Source of the DNA: Streptomyces showdoensis
Lineage (GTDB): Bacteria; Actinomycetota; Actinomycetes; Streptomycetales; Streptomycetaceae
Assembly (NCBI RefSeq): GCF_039535475.1
Contig: NZ_BAAAXG010000013.1
Coordinates: forward strand, 62,001-126,000
Reading direction: 5' to 3'
DNA: 64,000 bases
Positions 8,029-16,908 of the stretch are shown piece by piece (position 1 is the stretch's first letter; each line of letters opens with the position of its first letter). Made by a program: the position numbers and the translations under genes. The notes under the pieces were generated by a model. It saw nothing but the letters and a program-made list of their open reading frames with translations. It was not told the DNA's origin and searched no databases.

Positions 8029-9195
8029 TCAGAGCATGGGGTCGTGGACGTCCAGGCCGAGGGCGTCCCGGGCGAACAGCACGAGCGCCCGTTCCACGTC
8101 GACGGCCGCCTGGCCGCGGCCGGTCTGGAGGTCGCGCCAGGCGCGGTGCAGGACGTCGTCGCCGAGGCCCAGCGGCCCTCGGCCGGCGTTCTCCATGAGC
8201 AGGTCCACGGCGGTGCGGGCGCGTTCGGCGGCGAGCGCCTGGTCGCGGCGGGCGCGGGCCCGCAGTGCCGCGGGGATCTCCCTTCCGTCGCGCGCGACGG
8301 CGTACAGGTCGGCCGTGTTGCGGGCGAGTTGCAGCCGGGCGGCGTCGATCTCGCCGGCGGCGCGGGCCAGCCGCGCCTGGGCGAAGGGGTCGTCCTCGGC
8401 CCCTCGGCCGTGCGGGGCGCGCAGGCCGGCCCGGGTCGCGGCGAGGTGGTCCTCGTAGGCGCCTTCGGCGATGCCGACCAGCGCGGTCGACACTGCGGTG
8501 GTGAAGACGGCGGCGTAGGGCAGCCGGTAGAGCGGCTCGGGGTTGAGCGCGTGCCCCGGGCACCGCAGCGCGGTCACCGGGGCGTAGCCGAGGGTCCGGT
8601 GGGCGGGGACGAAGGCGTCGCCGACGACGAGGTCGTTGCTGCCGCTGCCGCGCAGGCCGACCGTGTCCCACACGTCGTCGACCCGGTAGTCGGCGCGGGG
8701 CACCAGGAAGGTCCGCATGTCGACCGGGCGTCCCTCGCCGTCGGCGACCAGGCCGCCGAGCAGGGCCCAGTGGGCGTGGTCGCAGCCGGCCGCGTGGCGC
8801 CACCGGCCGGAGAGCCGGAAGCCGCCGGCGACGGGGGTGACCTGTCCGGTGGGGGCGTGCGAGGAGCAGATCCGGGCGGTCCCGTCGGTCCCCCAGACCT
8901 CCGCCTGGGCCCGGGGGTCGAGCTGGGCGACGTACCAGGGGTGGACGCCGAGGAGGGCGGCGGCCCAGCCGGTCGAGCCGCAGGCCTTGGCGATCTCGTG
9001 CACGGCGGCGTAGAAGACGGCCGGATCGGCGGCGCGGCCGCCGAAGGCCCCGGGCTGGAGCAGCCGGAGGAAGCCGGTTCCGGCCAGCTCCGTCATGGTG
9101 GCGTCGGGGACGCGCCGCGACGCCTCGGCCTCGGCGGCGCGCTCGCGCAGGGCGGGGGCGAGGGCGCGGACCGCCGTGAGGACCTCGTGCTGCAT
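8029..9195 (-). CDS. 3-HSA hydroxylase oxygenase-like flavoprotein (copy 2)
   Basis: A 388-residue paralogue of the neighbouring HsaA, matching it along its whole length and ending in HDPML instead of HDTMA. It keeps FGGRAADP, ACGSTGW and the FRLSGRWRHAAGCDHAHW segment, so it should be an active reduced-flavin monooxygenase using HsaB. It is the first gene of the leftward operon and diverges from the IclR gene. A palindrome at 9257-9271 lies 62-76 nt upstream of its ATG. The duplication may allow a second substrate, for example a differently hydroxylated bile-acid-type ring intermediate. Which copy is the true HsaA cannot be decided from sequence. Confidence 0.85.
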   Translation of the reverse strand: MQHEVLTAVRALAPALRERAAEAEASRRVPDATMTELAGTGFLRLLQPGAFGGRAADPAVFYAAVHEIAKACGSTGWAAALLGVHPWYVAQLDPRAQAEVWGTDGTARICSSHAPTGQVTPVAGGFRLSGRWRHAAGCDHAHWALLGGLVADGEGRPVDMRTFLVPRADYRVDDVWDTVGLRGSGSNDLVVGDAFVPAHRTLGYAPVTALRCPGHALNPEPLYRLPYAAVFTTAVSTALVGIAEGAYEDHLAATRAGLRAPHGRGAEDDPFAQARLARAAGEIDAARLQLARNTADLYAVARDGREIPAALRARARRDQALAAERARTAVDLLMENAGRGPLGLGDDVLHRAWRDLQTGRGQAAVDVERALVLFARDALGLDVHDPML

Positions 9196-9256
9196 GGGCG
9201 TTCCTCGCAGGCTGCCGACTTTTCGTGCCATGACGGAAGGGAAACTACGCGTTACT

Positions 9257-9271
9257 GTTCCGAGACGGAAC
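9257..9271. promoter_or_regulatory. Perfect palindrome in hsaA/IclR divergent promoter
   Basis: GTTCCG-AGA-CGGAAC has perfect 6-bp arms with a 3-nt spacer. It lies midway between the divergent hsaA copy 2 (ATG 9195) and the IclR gene (ATG 9377). IclR proteins commonly bind 13-17 bp palindromes of the GTTCC...GGAAC kind in their own promoters, so autoregulation plus operon control is likely. Confidence 0.6.
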
Positions 9272-9376
9272 TCCCTCTTCCCAGCGCCCGTCATCTTCTG
9301 GCAATCTCCCCGCAATACCGGAGATTACGGACCCGACCGGCGTGAGTCGGCCGGGCCGTCCGTGTGGGAGGTGCCG

Positions 9377-10258
9377 ATGACGACGAGCACTGTGGAGGCC
9401 GCCGAGGCCGGGATGCCGCCCCTGTCCCTGCTGGAGAAGGCGGCGAAGGTGCTGAGCGCCTTCGAGAGCGCGGGGCCCCGGCTCACGCTGACCGAGGTCG
9501 TGCAGCGCTCGGGCATCCGCCGGTCCTCCGCGCACCGCATCCTGGACCAGCTGGTGCAGCTGCGCTGGCTGGAACGCGAGGGCCGCGACTACCGGCTGGG
9601 CATGGGCATGCTGGAGCTCGGCGCCATGGCCTCGCACCACAACCGGCTGCGCCGGACGGCGCTGCCCCATCTGCACGCGCTGCACGAGTCCACCGGCCAT
9701 CTGGTGCACCTCACCGTGCTCGACGGCTCCGAGGTGGTCTATCTGGAGCGGATCGGCGGCTCGGACGACTCCGCGGTGCCGTCGCGGGCGGGCGGGCGGC
9801 AGCCGGCCTACTGCACCGCCTCGGGCAAGGCGATCCTGGCCTTCAGCGACGCCCCGCTGGTGGAGCGGGTGCTGCGGGACGGGCTGCGGCCGCGTACCCC
9901 GCGCACCATCACCCGCCCCGAGACCTTCCGGCACGAGCTGGCGGTCACCCGGGAGCGCGGGGTGGCCTTCGACCACGAGGAGGGGTACCGGGGCGTCTTC
10001 TGCGTGGCCGCCCCGCTGCGCGGCTCCGGCCGGGCGGTCGCCGCGATCTCGGTCTGCGGCCACGGCGTCCACCGGGAGATGGCACGGCTCGCCCCGGCCG
10101 TGCGCGGCTGCGCGCGGTCGGTGTGGCAGTCTCTGTTCGGCCCGGGCCGACGGCCCGAGCAGCGGGTTCAGGCGGCCGGCGCGGGCCTCGTGCCGGGGAC
10201 CCCGCAGCCCTCGATGGACGACATGATGACCTGGCTGCGCTTCAGCGACTGGATGTGA
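9377..10258 (+). CDS. IclR-family transcriptional regulator
   Basis: A 293-residue DNA-binding regulator. The N-terminal winged helix (about 17-80) contains LTEVVQRSGIRRSSAHRILDQL as its helix-turn-helix. The C-terminal IclR effector domain includes SGKAILAF and FDHEEGYRGVFCVAAPL. The ATG at 9377 follows GGGAGG at good spacing. It diverges from the hsaA-hsaD-hsaC-hsaB-kstD operon and converges with the SRPBCC gene, overlapping it by 17 nt at the 3' end. It is the probable local regulator of ring degradation, acting on the palindromes at 7769, 9257 and 16909. The effector is unknown and may be an aromatic ring intermediate. Confidence 0.9.
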   Translation: MTTSTVEAAEAGMPPLSLLEKAAKVLSAFESAGPRLTLTEVVQRSGIRRSSAHRILDQLVQLRWLEREGRDYRLGMGMLELGAMASHHNRLRRTALPHLHALHESTGHLVHLTVLDGSEVVYLERIGGSDDSAVPSRAGGRQPAYCTASGKAILAFSDAPLVERVLRDGLRPRTPRTITRPETFRHELAVTRERGVAFDHEEGYRGVFCVAAPLRGSGRAVAAISVCGHGVHREMARLAPAVRGCARSVWQSLFGPGRRPEQRVQAAGAGLVPGTPQPSMDDMMTWLRFSDWM

Positions 10259-10688
10259 ACCGGGCCGCGAGGGCGGCGAGCCCGGTGCCGTAGGTGGCGT
10301 CCCCGAAGAGGGCCTCCACCCGCGGCACCGTGTCGTCCGCGCCGCGGTAGGCGGCCGACCAGACCACCTCCGCCCCCTCGGGGTGCGGCCGCACGACGAG
10401 GGTCGCCACGTACTCGCGGACCGGGAGGGCGAGGGGGTCGAGCAGGGTGTAGCGGTACGAGCGGGCGGCCGCGTCACGGCCGAGCAGGCGCTCCCGGGCG
10501 ACGACCGCCCCGTCGACCGCGAAGGCCCGGACGGCGCCGGGGACTTCGGGGTCGGCGCCGCCCTCCAGCGTGGCCGGCGGCAGGTGCGGGTGCCAGTCGG
10601 CGAGCGCGCCGAAGTCCCCGACGACCGCCCACACGGCGTCGGGCGCGGCGGGGACCACGGTGGAGCGTTCGAGCGTGCGGAGGGTCAC
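10242..10688 (-). CDS. SRPBCC-domain protein (polyketide cyclase/START-like)
   Basis: A 148-residue single-domain protein of the SRPBCC hydrophobic-ligand fold. It opens with the typical beta strand and helix (ERSTVVPAAPDAVWAVVGDFGALADWHP), has a central RERLLG/YRYTLLD strand region and ends in a long helix. Such proteins bind hydrophobic ligands; no catalytic residues can be assigned. It is 3'-convergent with the IclR gene. It is also the last gene of the kshA/hsaE-side block, following the 3-alpha-HSD-like SDR after 54 nt. A role in binding a steroid intermediate is plausible from position only. Confidence 0.8.
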   Translation of the reverse strand: MTLRTLERSTVVPAAPDAVWAVVGDFGALADWHPHLPPATLEGGADPEVPGAVRAFAVDGAVVARERLLGRDAAARSYRYTLLDPLALPVREYVATLVVRPHPEGAEVVWSAAYRGADDTVPRVEALFGDATYGTGLAALAARFTSSR

Positions 10689-10742
10689 GGGGTCTCCTCG
10701 GAGGTCACGGAGGGTGCGGGGTGTGGGGGTACGGGTGCGGTG

Positions 10743-11519
10743 TCACCAGGTGCCGTCGCCGCGCAGGACCGCGTCGGCGCCCCCGTCGGCGAAGACGACC
10801 TGACCGGTGACGAGGGCGTTCTCGGGCGAGGCCAGCCAGGCGATCAGCGGGGCGATCTGCTCGGGGCGGGCGTGGCCGTGCAGCGGCATCGGCACGGCGC
10901 GCTCGACCAGCGCGCGGGTCGCGGGGTCGTCGAGCAGCGGCCGGGTCAGCGGCGTGACGACGACGCCGGGGGCGACGGCGTTGAGGGTGACGCCGGCGCC
11001 GGCCCAGGCGTCGGTGACGGCCGTGCGGCGGACCCAGCGGGAGAGCGCCGCCTTGGAGGAGGAGTAGACGAGGTGTCCCTCGCCCCGGTCGACGGCGGCC
11101 CGCGCGGCAGCCACCGCCGCCGCCTCGTCCCCGGCGAGCGCGGCGGCCACGGTCTCGGGGTCCGTGGGGTGGACGGAGTCGATGGAGCCGACGACGACCG
11201 CCCGTGGCGCGGTGCCGGCCGCCAGCAGGGGCAGCAGCCCGTCGAGGGTGGCGACGGCGCCGAAGTGGTTGAGCCTGATCGTGACGGGGTCGAAGCGGGC
11301 GACGCCCGCACAGCAGACGACGGCGTCGAGGCGCCCGCCCGTCAGCTCGCGCGCGCGGGCCACGAGTGCGGCCCGCCCCTCGTCGGTGGCCAGGTCGGCG
11401 CGGATGTCCCCGGCGTGGAGGTCGGCGCCGATGACGGTGTGGCCGCGCTGCCGCAGCAGGGCCGCGGTGGCGTGGCCGATGCCGGAGGCCGCTCCGGTGA
11501 CCAGGCAGGTTCGGGGCAT
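10743..11519 (-). CDS. 3-alpha-hydroxysteroid dehydrogenase-like SDR
   Basis: A 258-residue SDR with TGAASGIG at 8-15 and the active-site YSSSK in HLVYSSSKAAL. Its length, the inserted loop between VVVGSIDS and the active site, and the C-terminal VFADGGADAVLR pattern resemble Comamonas-type 3-alpha-HSD/carbonyl reductase rather than ordinary FabG-type SDRs. That family interconverts 3-alpha-hydroxy and 3-keto steroids with NAD, which would feed bile-acid-like substrates to KstD/KshAB. It is 13 nt downstream of kshB, in the same transcription unit. Substrate and stereochemistry are inferred. Confidence 0.82.
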   Translation of the reverse strand: MPRTCLVTGAASGIGHATAALLRQRGHTVIGADLHAGDIRADLATDEGRAALVARARELTGGRLDAVVCCAGVARFDPVTIRLNHFGAVATLDGLLPLLAAGTAPRAVVVGSIDSVHPTDPETVAAALAGDEAAAVAAARAAVDRGEGHLVYSSSKAALSRWVRRTAVTDAWAGAGVTLNAVAPGVVVTPLTRPLLDDPATRALVERAVPMPLHGHARPEQIAPLIAWLASPENALVTGQVVFADGGADAVLRGDGTW

Positions 11520-11532
11520 GGCGGGTCCTTCC

Positions 11533-12579
11533 TCAGGAGTAGGTGATCTCGACCCGCTCGGTGAGCGGGAGGGCCTGGCAGGCGAGGACGTACCCCTCGG
11601 CGAGGTCCCGGTCGTCCAGGACCTCGTTGCGGACCATCGTGACCTCGCCCGCGAGGACCCGGCAGGTGCAGGCGCTGCACGCCCCCTCCCGGCAGGAGTA
11701 CGGGGCGTCCACGCCCGCGGCCAGGAGCGCGTCGAGCAGGGGGGCCGTCGCCGGCCAGCCGACCGTGTGGCGCTCCCCGTCGAGTTCGACCTCGGCCGTG
11801 CGGACCGGTCCGGCCGGGGTGTCCGCCGGCACCGTCGGCGCGTCGAAGACGTCCGGGCCGAGGGAGAAGAAGCATTCGCGGTGGATGCGGTCGGCGGGTG
11901 CGCCGAGCGTGCGCAGGGCCTGCTCGACGGCGTCCATGAGGGGCCCCGGGCCGCAGACGAAGGCCTCGCGGTCGGCGTACGGGGCGAGCGTGGCCGCCAG
12001 CCGGTCGACGGCGGGCAGGCCCTGGAGCGAGGCGAGCCAGTGGAGCACGAGCAGCCGGTGCGGGTGGTCCTGGGTCAGCGCCCGCAGTTCCTCGCGGAAG
12101 ACGACCGAGGACTCGTCGCGGTTGGCGTACAGGAGCACCACCCGGCCCCGGCCCTCGGCCAGGGCCGACTTGGCGATGGACAGGACGGGGGTGATGCCGC
12201 TGCCTCCGGCGACGAGCAGCAGGTCGCGGTCGAGGGAGGCGGGGGTGAAGGTGCCGGCCGGGGGCAGCGCCTCCACCTCGTCCCCCGCCGCCACGTGGTC
12301 GCAGACCCAGTTGGAGCCGTGTCCGCCGGCGACCCGTTTGACGGTGATCCTCAGGGGCTCGCCGGTGTGCGGCGAGCTCGCGAGGGAGTAGCAGCGGGCG
12401 GCCGGGAGGCCGTCCGCGCCGGGCAGCTTCAGGGTGAGGAACTGCCCGGGCCGGTACGCGAAGCGGTCCGCGCTCTCCGGCGGTGCCTGGAGCACGAGGG
12501 AGTGCGTGTCGGCCGTCTCGGCGACGACCTCGACGACCCGCAGCCGGTGGGTGCGGGACCCGGTGGTGGGCTCAGCCAT
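11533..12579 (-). CDS. kshB: 3-ketosteroid 9-alpha-hydroxylase reductase component
   Basis: A 348-residue FNR-type reductase fused to a C-terminal plant-type [2Fe-2S] ferredoxin. It moves electrons from NADH to the Rieske oxygenase KshA. In order: the FAD-binding RCYSLASSP segment at about 62, GGSGITP for the NAD(P) domain at about 127, then CREGACSACTC plus a distal Cys (LACQAL) for the iron-sulphur cluster near the C terminus. The ATG at 12579 overlaps the stop of the upstream 89-residue gene. It lies with kshA in one operon, as a two-component hydroxylase requires. Confidence 0.93.
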   Translation of the reverse strand: MAEPTTGSRTHRLRVVEVVAETADTHSLVLQAPPESADRFAYRPGQFLTLKLPGADGLPAARCYSLASSPHTGEPLRITVKRVAGGHGSNWVCDHVAAGDEVEALPPAGTFTPASLDRDLLLVAGGSGITPVLSIAKSALAEGRGRVVLLYANRDESSVVFREELRALTQDHPHRLLVLHWLASLQGLPAVDRLAATLAPYADREAFVCGPGPLMDAVEQALRTLGAPADRIHRECFFSLGPDVFDAPTVPADTPAGPVRTAEVELDGERHTVGWPATAPLLDALLAAGVDAPYSCREGACSACTCRVLAGEVTMVRNEVLDDRDLAEGYVLACQALPLTERVEITYS

Positions 12580-12841
12580 CGACGGCCTCCGCGGCGGCGC
12601 CCTGGTCGCCGGAGTCCGGGGTGCCGACGGTCAGGGCGCCGTCCGCGACCGCGCGGTCGATGCTCGCCCCGAGGGCCCGGCAGCTCCTGATCCGGGCCGT
12701 GGTGCCGGCCCGGCCCCCCGCGTCGCCGAACTCCGCGCAGACGGCGGCCGCGTCGGCGGTCCACTGCACGGAGGTGTGGGCGACGCTGAACTTCTCGCAC
12801 AGGACCTGGTTTCCGCAGGCCGCGCACTCCACCGCTCGCAC
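12572..12841 (-). CDS. Small cysteine-rich protein between kshA and kshB
   Basis: An 89-residue protein with an N-terminal CAAC pair (ECAACGNQVLCEKF) and three more cysteines. The first three cysteines could bind a metal, although no classical ferredoxin spacing is present. A SVQWTADAAAVC segment follows and the C-terminal third looks disordered. It begins 1 nt after the kshA stop and overlaps the kshB start by 8 nt, so it is almost certainly translated. The function is unknown. It could help assemble or tune the KshAB system, but nothing in the sequence proves this. Confidence 0.72.
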   Translation of the reverse strand: MRAVECAACGNQVLCEKFSVAHTSVQWTADAAAVCAEFGDAGGRAGTTARIRSCRALGASIDRAVADGALTVGTPDSGDQGAAAEAVDG

Positions 12842-12842
12842 G

Positions 12843-13997
12843 TCAGGCTCCGTTCCCCGGCTCCGCCGCGCGGCGGGCGAGGTTCTCCTCGACCTCGGCG
12901 CGCCAGGCCGCGTTCGCCCGCCGGGTGTCGATCTCGAACTCGAAGCGGCGGGTCATCTCGTCCTTGACGTCGGCGGCGTCGACGTAGAACTGCTCGTACC
13001 AGCGGCGCAGTTGGTAGACCGGGCCGTCCTCCTCGGTGAGCAGGGGGTTGTCGATCCGGGTCTTGTTCCGCCAGATCTCCACGTCCTGCTCGAAGCCGAC
13101 GGCGGCGCCCTCCGCGGCGAGCCGGGCGGCCTCCGCGGCCTGCTCGTCGGTCATGCCGGGCAGCCGCTTGACGATCGCGCCGTACTGGAGGAGGAAGCTG
13201 TTCTCGTCGATCGGGTAGTGGCAGTTGATCAGGACGATCTCCATCTCCGCGCCGCCGCCGACGTCGCTGTAGAGGAGGTCGATCATGTACGAGGGGCCGA
13301 AGTAGGAGGCGTCGGAGCGCAGCCGGCCGGAGCTGAGGGTGCCCAGTTCCATGTCGGCGCGGGGGCTGCTCTCCATGTACTGCGTGGCGACATGGCCGTC
13401 GAAGACGTTCTTGAAGTACTCGGGGAACCCGTAGTGGACGTAGTAGAAGTGCGCCATGTCCACGACGTTGTCGACGATCTCGCGGCAGTTGGCGCCCTCG
13501 ACCCGGAGGGTCTTCCAGGTCCAGTCGCTCCACTGGTCGGCGTCCGGGCCGTGGACGCCCTCGATCTCGGGGACGGTGACCTCGGGGGGCGGCGGGTTGC
13601 CCTCGGGGTCGTTCCAGACGAAGAGCTGCCTGTTCCGCTCCAGCGAGGTCCAGGCGCGGGTCCTGGCACGGGGCGGGACCCTGCGGGCGTACGGGATGCC
13701 GGCGCAGCGTCCGTCGCCCGACCAGCGCCAGTCGTGGAAGGGGCAGGCGACGGCGTCGCCCTTGACGGTGCCCTGGGCGAGGTTGCCGCCCATGTGCGGG
13801 CAGTAGGCGTTCAGGACGTGGAGTTCTCCGTCGTCCCGGCCCTGGAAGACGACCAGCTTGGTGCCGAACGCCTCGATCTCGTGCGGTTGTCCGTCCTTGA
13901 AGGTGTCGGCGAGGCCGAGGCAGTGCCAGCCCCGGGCGAAGCGGGCCGGCGGCCGGCCCGTCTCGATGACCCTGATCTCGTCGTCGAGCGCAGTCAT
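12843..13997 (-). CDS. kshA: 3-ketosteroid 9-alpha-monooxygenase, Rieske oxygenase
   Basis: A 384-residue Rieske non-haem iron oxygenase that hydroxylates C9 of 3-ketosteroids. With KstD this leads to spontaneous ring-B opening. The Rieske ligands are Cys66-x-His68 and Cys85-x2-His88. The mononuclear iron ligands are His183 and His188 (DMAHFYYVHYG) and Asp305 (EQDVEIW). All match the KshA pattern and spacing. It is followed by the small Cys protein and kshB. Its leader (13998-14099) contains a 9-bp tandem repeat, and hsaF ends 102 nt upstream. Confidence 0.94.
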   Translation of the reverse strand: MTALDDEIRVIETGRPPARFARGWHCLGLADTFKDGQPHEIEAFGTKLVVFQGRDDGELHVLNAYCPHMGGNLAQGTVKGDAVACPFHDWRWSGDGRCAGIPYARRVPPRARTRAWTSLERNRQLFVWNDPEGNPPPPEVTVPEIEGVHGPDADQWSDWTWKTLRVEGANCREIVDNVVDMAHFYYVHYGFPEYFKNVFDGHVATQYMESSPRADMELGTLSSGRLRSDASYFGPSYMIDLLYSDVGGGAEMEIVLINCHYPIDENSFLLQYGAIVKRLPGMTDEQAAEAARLAAEGAAVGFEQDVEIWRNKTRIDNPLLTEEDGPVYQLRRWYEQFYVDAADVKDEMTRRFEFEIDTRRANAAWRAEVEENLARRAAEPGNGA

Positions 13998-14030
13998 CTC
14001 GTCCCTCTCGTTGCTCTCGTCGCTGTCGTT

Positions 14031-14066
14031 GCCGTCATGGCCGTCATGGCCGTCATGGCCGTCATG
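14031..14066. repeat. Tandem 9-bp repeat (GCCGTCATG x4)
   Basis: Four perfect copies of GCCGTCATG lie between hsaF and kshA, with diverged GTCGTC units on both sides. On the coding strand the repeat gives ATGACGGC units whose ATGs are out of frame with kshA. Slippage could vary the hsaF-kshA spacing. Confidence 0.85.
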
Positions 14067-14099
14067 GCCGTCGTAGCTGTCGTCGCCGTCGTCGGTCGT

Positions 14100-15125
14100 T
14101 CAGTGCCGCTGTGCGGCGAGTTCCAGGGCGATGTCGATCAGCTGGTCCTCCTGGCCGCCGACCAGGCGGCGTTCGCCCGCGCGCAGGAGGATCTCGGCAC
14201 CGGAGACGCCGTAGCGCTCCGCCTGCCGGTAGGCGTGCTTGAGGAAGCTGGAGTAGACGCCGGCGTGGCCCATCAGCAGGGCGAGCCGGTCGAGCCGGCA
14301 CTCCTCGTCCATGACCGGTCGGACCACGTCCTCGGCCGCGTCGATGATCTTCAGTACGTCGACGCCGGTGCGGATGCCCATCTTGGCGCAGACGGCGACC
14401 AGCGCCTCCACGGCGGTGTTGCCCGCGCCGGCACCGAGCCGGCGGGTGGAGCCGTCGATCTGGAGGGCTCCGGCCTTGATGGCGGCGAGGGAGTTGCCGG
14501 TGCCGAGGGCCAGGTTCTCGTGGCCGTGGAAGCCGACCTGGGCGTCGTCGCCGAGTTCCGCGACCAGGGCCTCGACCCGGGCGGTGACGTCGTCCATGAC
14601 CATGGCGCCCGCGGAGTCGACCACGTACACGCACTGGCAGCCGGCGTCGGCCATGACGCGGCCCTGGCGGGCCAGGTTCTCGGGGGTCGTGGAGTGGGCC
14701 ATCATCAGGAAGCCGACGGTCTCCAGGCCCCGTTCCCGGGCGAGGCCGAAGTGCTGGTCGGCGATGTCGGCCTCGGTGCAGTGGGTCGCGATGCGGCAGA
14801 TGCTCGCGCCGTTGGCGTGGGCGGCCCGGATGTCGTCCTTGACGCCGAGTCCGGGGAGCATGAGGAAGGCGATCCGGGCCCGCCGCGCGGTGTCGACCGC
14901 GGCCTTGACGAGTTCCTGTTCGGGCGTCCTGGAGAAGCCGTAGGTGAACGAGGAGCCGCCGAGTCCGTCGCCGTGGGTCACCTCGATCACCGGGACGCCG
15001 GCCTCGTCGAGGGCGGCGACGACCGACCGTACGTCGTCGGCGGTGAACTGGTGCCGCTTCGCGTGCGAGCCGTCGCGCAGCGAGGAGTCGGTGATCCGGA
15101 TGTCGAGGGTGTCCGAGTAGGGCAT
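14100..15125 (-). CDS. hsaF: 4-hydroxy-2-oxoacid aldolase
   Basis: A 341-residue DmpG/HsaF-type aldolase with an HMGL-like TIM barrel and a C-terminal communication domain. It splits 4-hydroxy-2-oxohexanoate into pyruvate and propanal, which is channelled to HsaG. The metal/substrate motif [10 protein letters not shown] is near residue 13, and metal-binding GFHGHENL is near 200. The downstream [12 protein letters not shown] segment is typical. It follows hsaG after 10 nt. The family acts as a complex with the acylating aldehyde dehydrogenase, consistent with the adjacent gene. Confidence 0.94.
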   Translation of the reverse strand: MPYSDTLDIRITDSSLRDGSHAKRHQFTADDVRSVVAALDEAGVPVIEVTHGDGLGGSSFTYGFSRTPEQELVKAAVDTARRARIAFLMLPGLGVKDDIRAAHANGASICRIATHCTEADIADQHFGLARERGLETVGFLMMAHSTTPENLARQGRVMADAGCQCVYVVDSAGAMVMDDVTARVEALVAELGDDAQVGFHGHENLALGTGNSLAAIKAGALQIDGSTRRLGAGAGNTAVEALVAVCAKMGIRTGVDVLKIIDAAEDVVRPVMDEECRLDRLALLMGHAGVYSSFLKHAYRQAERYGVSGAEILLRAGERRLVGGQEDQLIDIALELAAQRH

Positions 15126-15135
15126 GGGGTGCTCC

Positions 15136-16047
15136 TTAGGCGCCCGGGGCGAGGATCGCCTTGGCGAACTCCTCGCCGACCTTGGTGGCGGCGGCGGTCA
15201 TGATGTCGAGGTTTCCGGCGTAGGGCGGCAGGTAGTCGCCGGCGCCCTCCACCTCCAGGAAGATCGCGACGCGGGCCATGCCGCCGTTCTCCGCGCTCGG
15301 GTCGTCGAACTGCGGTTCGGCGCGGAGCCGGTAGCCGGGCACGTAGGCGGCGACCTGGTCCGCGACCTCCTTCACCGAGACGGCGATGGCGGCCCGGTCG
15401 GCGTCCTCGGGGACGGCGCAGAAGACGGTGTCGCGCATGATGACGGGCGGGTCGGCCGGGTTGAGGATGATGATCGCCTTGCCGCGCTCGGCACCCCCGA
15501 TGGTCTCGATGCCGCGGGAGGTGGTGCGGGTGAACTCGTCGATGTTCGCCCGGGTGCCGGGGCCGGCCGAGACGGAGGCCACCGAGGCGACGATCTCCGC
15601 GTACGCGACGGGCACGACGCGCGAGACCGCGTACACCATCGGGATGGTGGCCTGCCCGCCGCAGGTGATCATGTTGACGTTGGGCCGGTCGAGGTGTTCG
15701 CGGAGGTTGGCCGGCGGTACGACGGCCGGGCCGACGGCCGCGGGGGTCAGGTCGACCGCCTTGATGCCGAGCTCGGCGTAGCGCGGGGCGTTGGCCCGGT
15801 GGACGTGGGCGCTGGTGGCCTCGAAGACGAGGTCGGGCCTCTCGTCCTGGGCGAGGAGCCAGTCGACGCCCTCGTGGCTGGCCTCCAGGCCGGCGCGGGC
15901 CGCACGGGCGAGGCCCTCGCTGCCGGGGTCGACGCCGATCATCCAGCGGGGTTCGACGTAGGCGGAGCGCTGGAGCTTGTAGAGCAGGTCGGTACCGATG
16001 TTGCCGGATCCGACGATGGCGGCGGTCGCCTTGGTCCTGATGGTCAT
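15136..16047 (-). CDS. hsaG: Acylating acetaldehyde/propanal dehydrogenase
   Basis: CoA-acylating aldehyde dehydrogenase of the DmpF/HsaG family, about 303 residues. It turns the aldehyde from HsaF into acetyl- or propionyl-CoA with NAD. The nucleotide-binding [10 protein letters not shown] is near residue 11, and the catalytic Cys lies in [12 protein letters not shown] at about 128. Three start codons are stacked (GTG-ATG-ATG, 16053-16045). The ATG at 16047 has the best spacing from GAGG, while the GTG would add two residues. It lies directly downstream of hsaE. Confidence 0.94.
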   Translation of the reverse strand: MTIRTKATAAIVGSGNIGTDLLYKLQRSAYVEPRWMIGVDPGSEGLARAARAGLEASHEGVDWLLAQDERPDLVFEATSAHVHRANAPRYAELGIKAVDLTPAAVGPAVVPPANLREHLDRPNVNMITCGGQATIPMVYAVSRVVPVAYAEIVASVASVSAGPGTRANIDEFTRTTSRGIETIGGAERGKAIIILNPADPPVIMRDTVFCAVPEDADRAAIAVSVKEVADQVAAYVPGYRLRAEPQFDDPSAENGGMARVAIFLEVEGAGDYLPPYAGNLDIMTAAATKVGEEFAKAILAPGA

Positions 16048-16054
16048 CATCACC

Positions 16055-16837
16055 TCAGATGAAGGAGAGGGAGACCGGGCCGAGCCCGGTGAGGTCGGCG
16101 GTGAAGGTCGCCCCGGCGGTCACGTCGACGGCCCGGGTGCACGAGCCGGGCAGCACCACGTGCCCCTTCTTCAGGGAGACGCCGAAGCGGGCGACGGTCC
16201 GGGCGAGCCAGGCGACGGCGCGGGCCGGGTCGCCGAGCACGGCGTCGCCGCGGCCCTCGGCGAGGAGCTCGCCGCCGCGGTCCAGCCGGGCCTCGACGGC
16301 CCCGAGGTCGAGCGCGCGGGGGTCGCGGCCCTCGCCGAGGACGTACCCGGCCGAGGAGGCGTTGTCCGCGATGGTGTCGGCGATGGTGATCCGCCAGTCG
16401 CGGATCCGGCTGTCGATCAGTTCCAGGGCGGGCACCACGCGTTCGGTGGCGGCGAGCACGTCCGCCGGGGTGCAGCCCTCGTCCGGCAGGTCGTCGCCGA
16501 GGACGAACCCGATCTCGACCTCGACCCGCGGCCGGCAGTAGCGGGCGACCGGGACGGGGACGTCGGAGCGCAGCTCCATGTCGTGGAGCAGGTGCCCGTA
16601 GTCCGGTTCGTCGACGCCCATCATCCGCTGCATGACCGGGGACGAGAGGCCGACCTTGTGGCCGCGCACCTGCGCGCCGGCGGCCAGGCGGTGCCGGATG
16701 TTGACGAGCTGGATCTCGTACGCGTCCTCGGTGTCGATGCCCGGGAAGGTCTCGGTCAGCGGGGCCACGGGCGTGACACCGTGTTCGGCGGAGCGGAGCC
16801 GCTCGGCCGCCTCGCGTCTCTGGCGGTCCGTGAGCAT
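16055..16837 (-). CDS. hsaE: 2-hydroxypenta-2,4-dienoate hydratase
   Basis: A 260-residue hydratase of the MhpD/BphH/HsaE family. It hydrates the 2-hydroxydienoate released by HsaD to 4-hydroxy-2-oxohexanoate for HsaF. The sequence has GHKVGLSS near 60, the GHLLHDM loop, and the metal-binding [12 protein letters not shown] (Glu-x-Glu) near 103, as expected. It is first in the hsaE-hsaG-hsaF-kshA-kshB transcription order. A candidate operator lies 72-90 nt upstream of its start. Confidence 0.93.
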   Translation of the reverse strand: MLTDRQRREAAERLRSAEHGVTPVAPLTETFPGIDTEDAYEIQLVNIRHRLAAGAQVRGHKVGLSSPVMQRMMGVDEPDYGHLLHDMELRSDVPVPVARYCRPRVEVEIGFVLGDDLPDEGCTPADVLAATERVVPALELIDSRIRDWRITIADTIADNASSAGYVLGEGRDPRALDLGAVEARLDRGGELLAEGRGDAVLGDPARAVAWLARTVARFGVSLKKGHVVLPGSCTRAVDVTAGATFTADLTGLGPVSLSFI

Positions 16838-16908
16838 GGCGGGTCCTCCTGCGGGGTCGGGGCTGTCCGGCGAGGCTAGGCCGGGGCCCGTGACCAGGGG
16901 GAGCGCCC

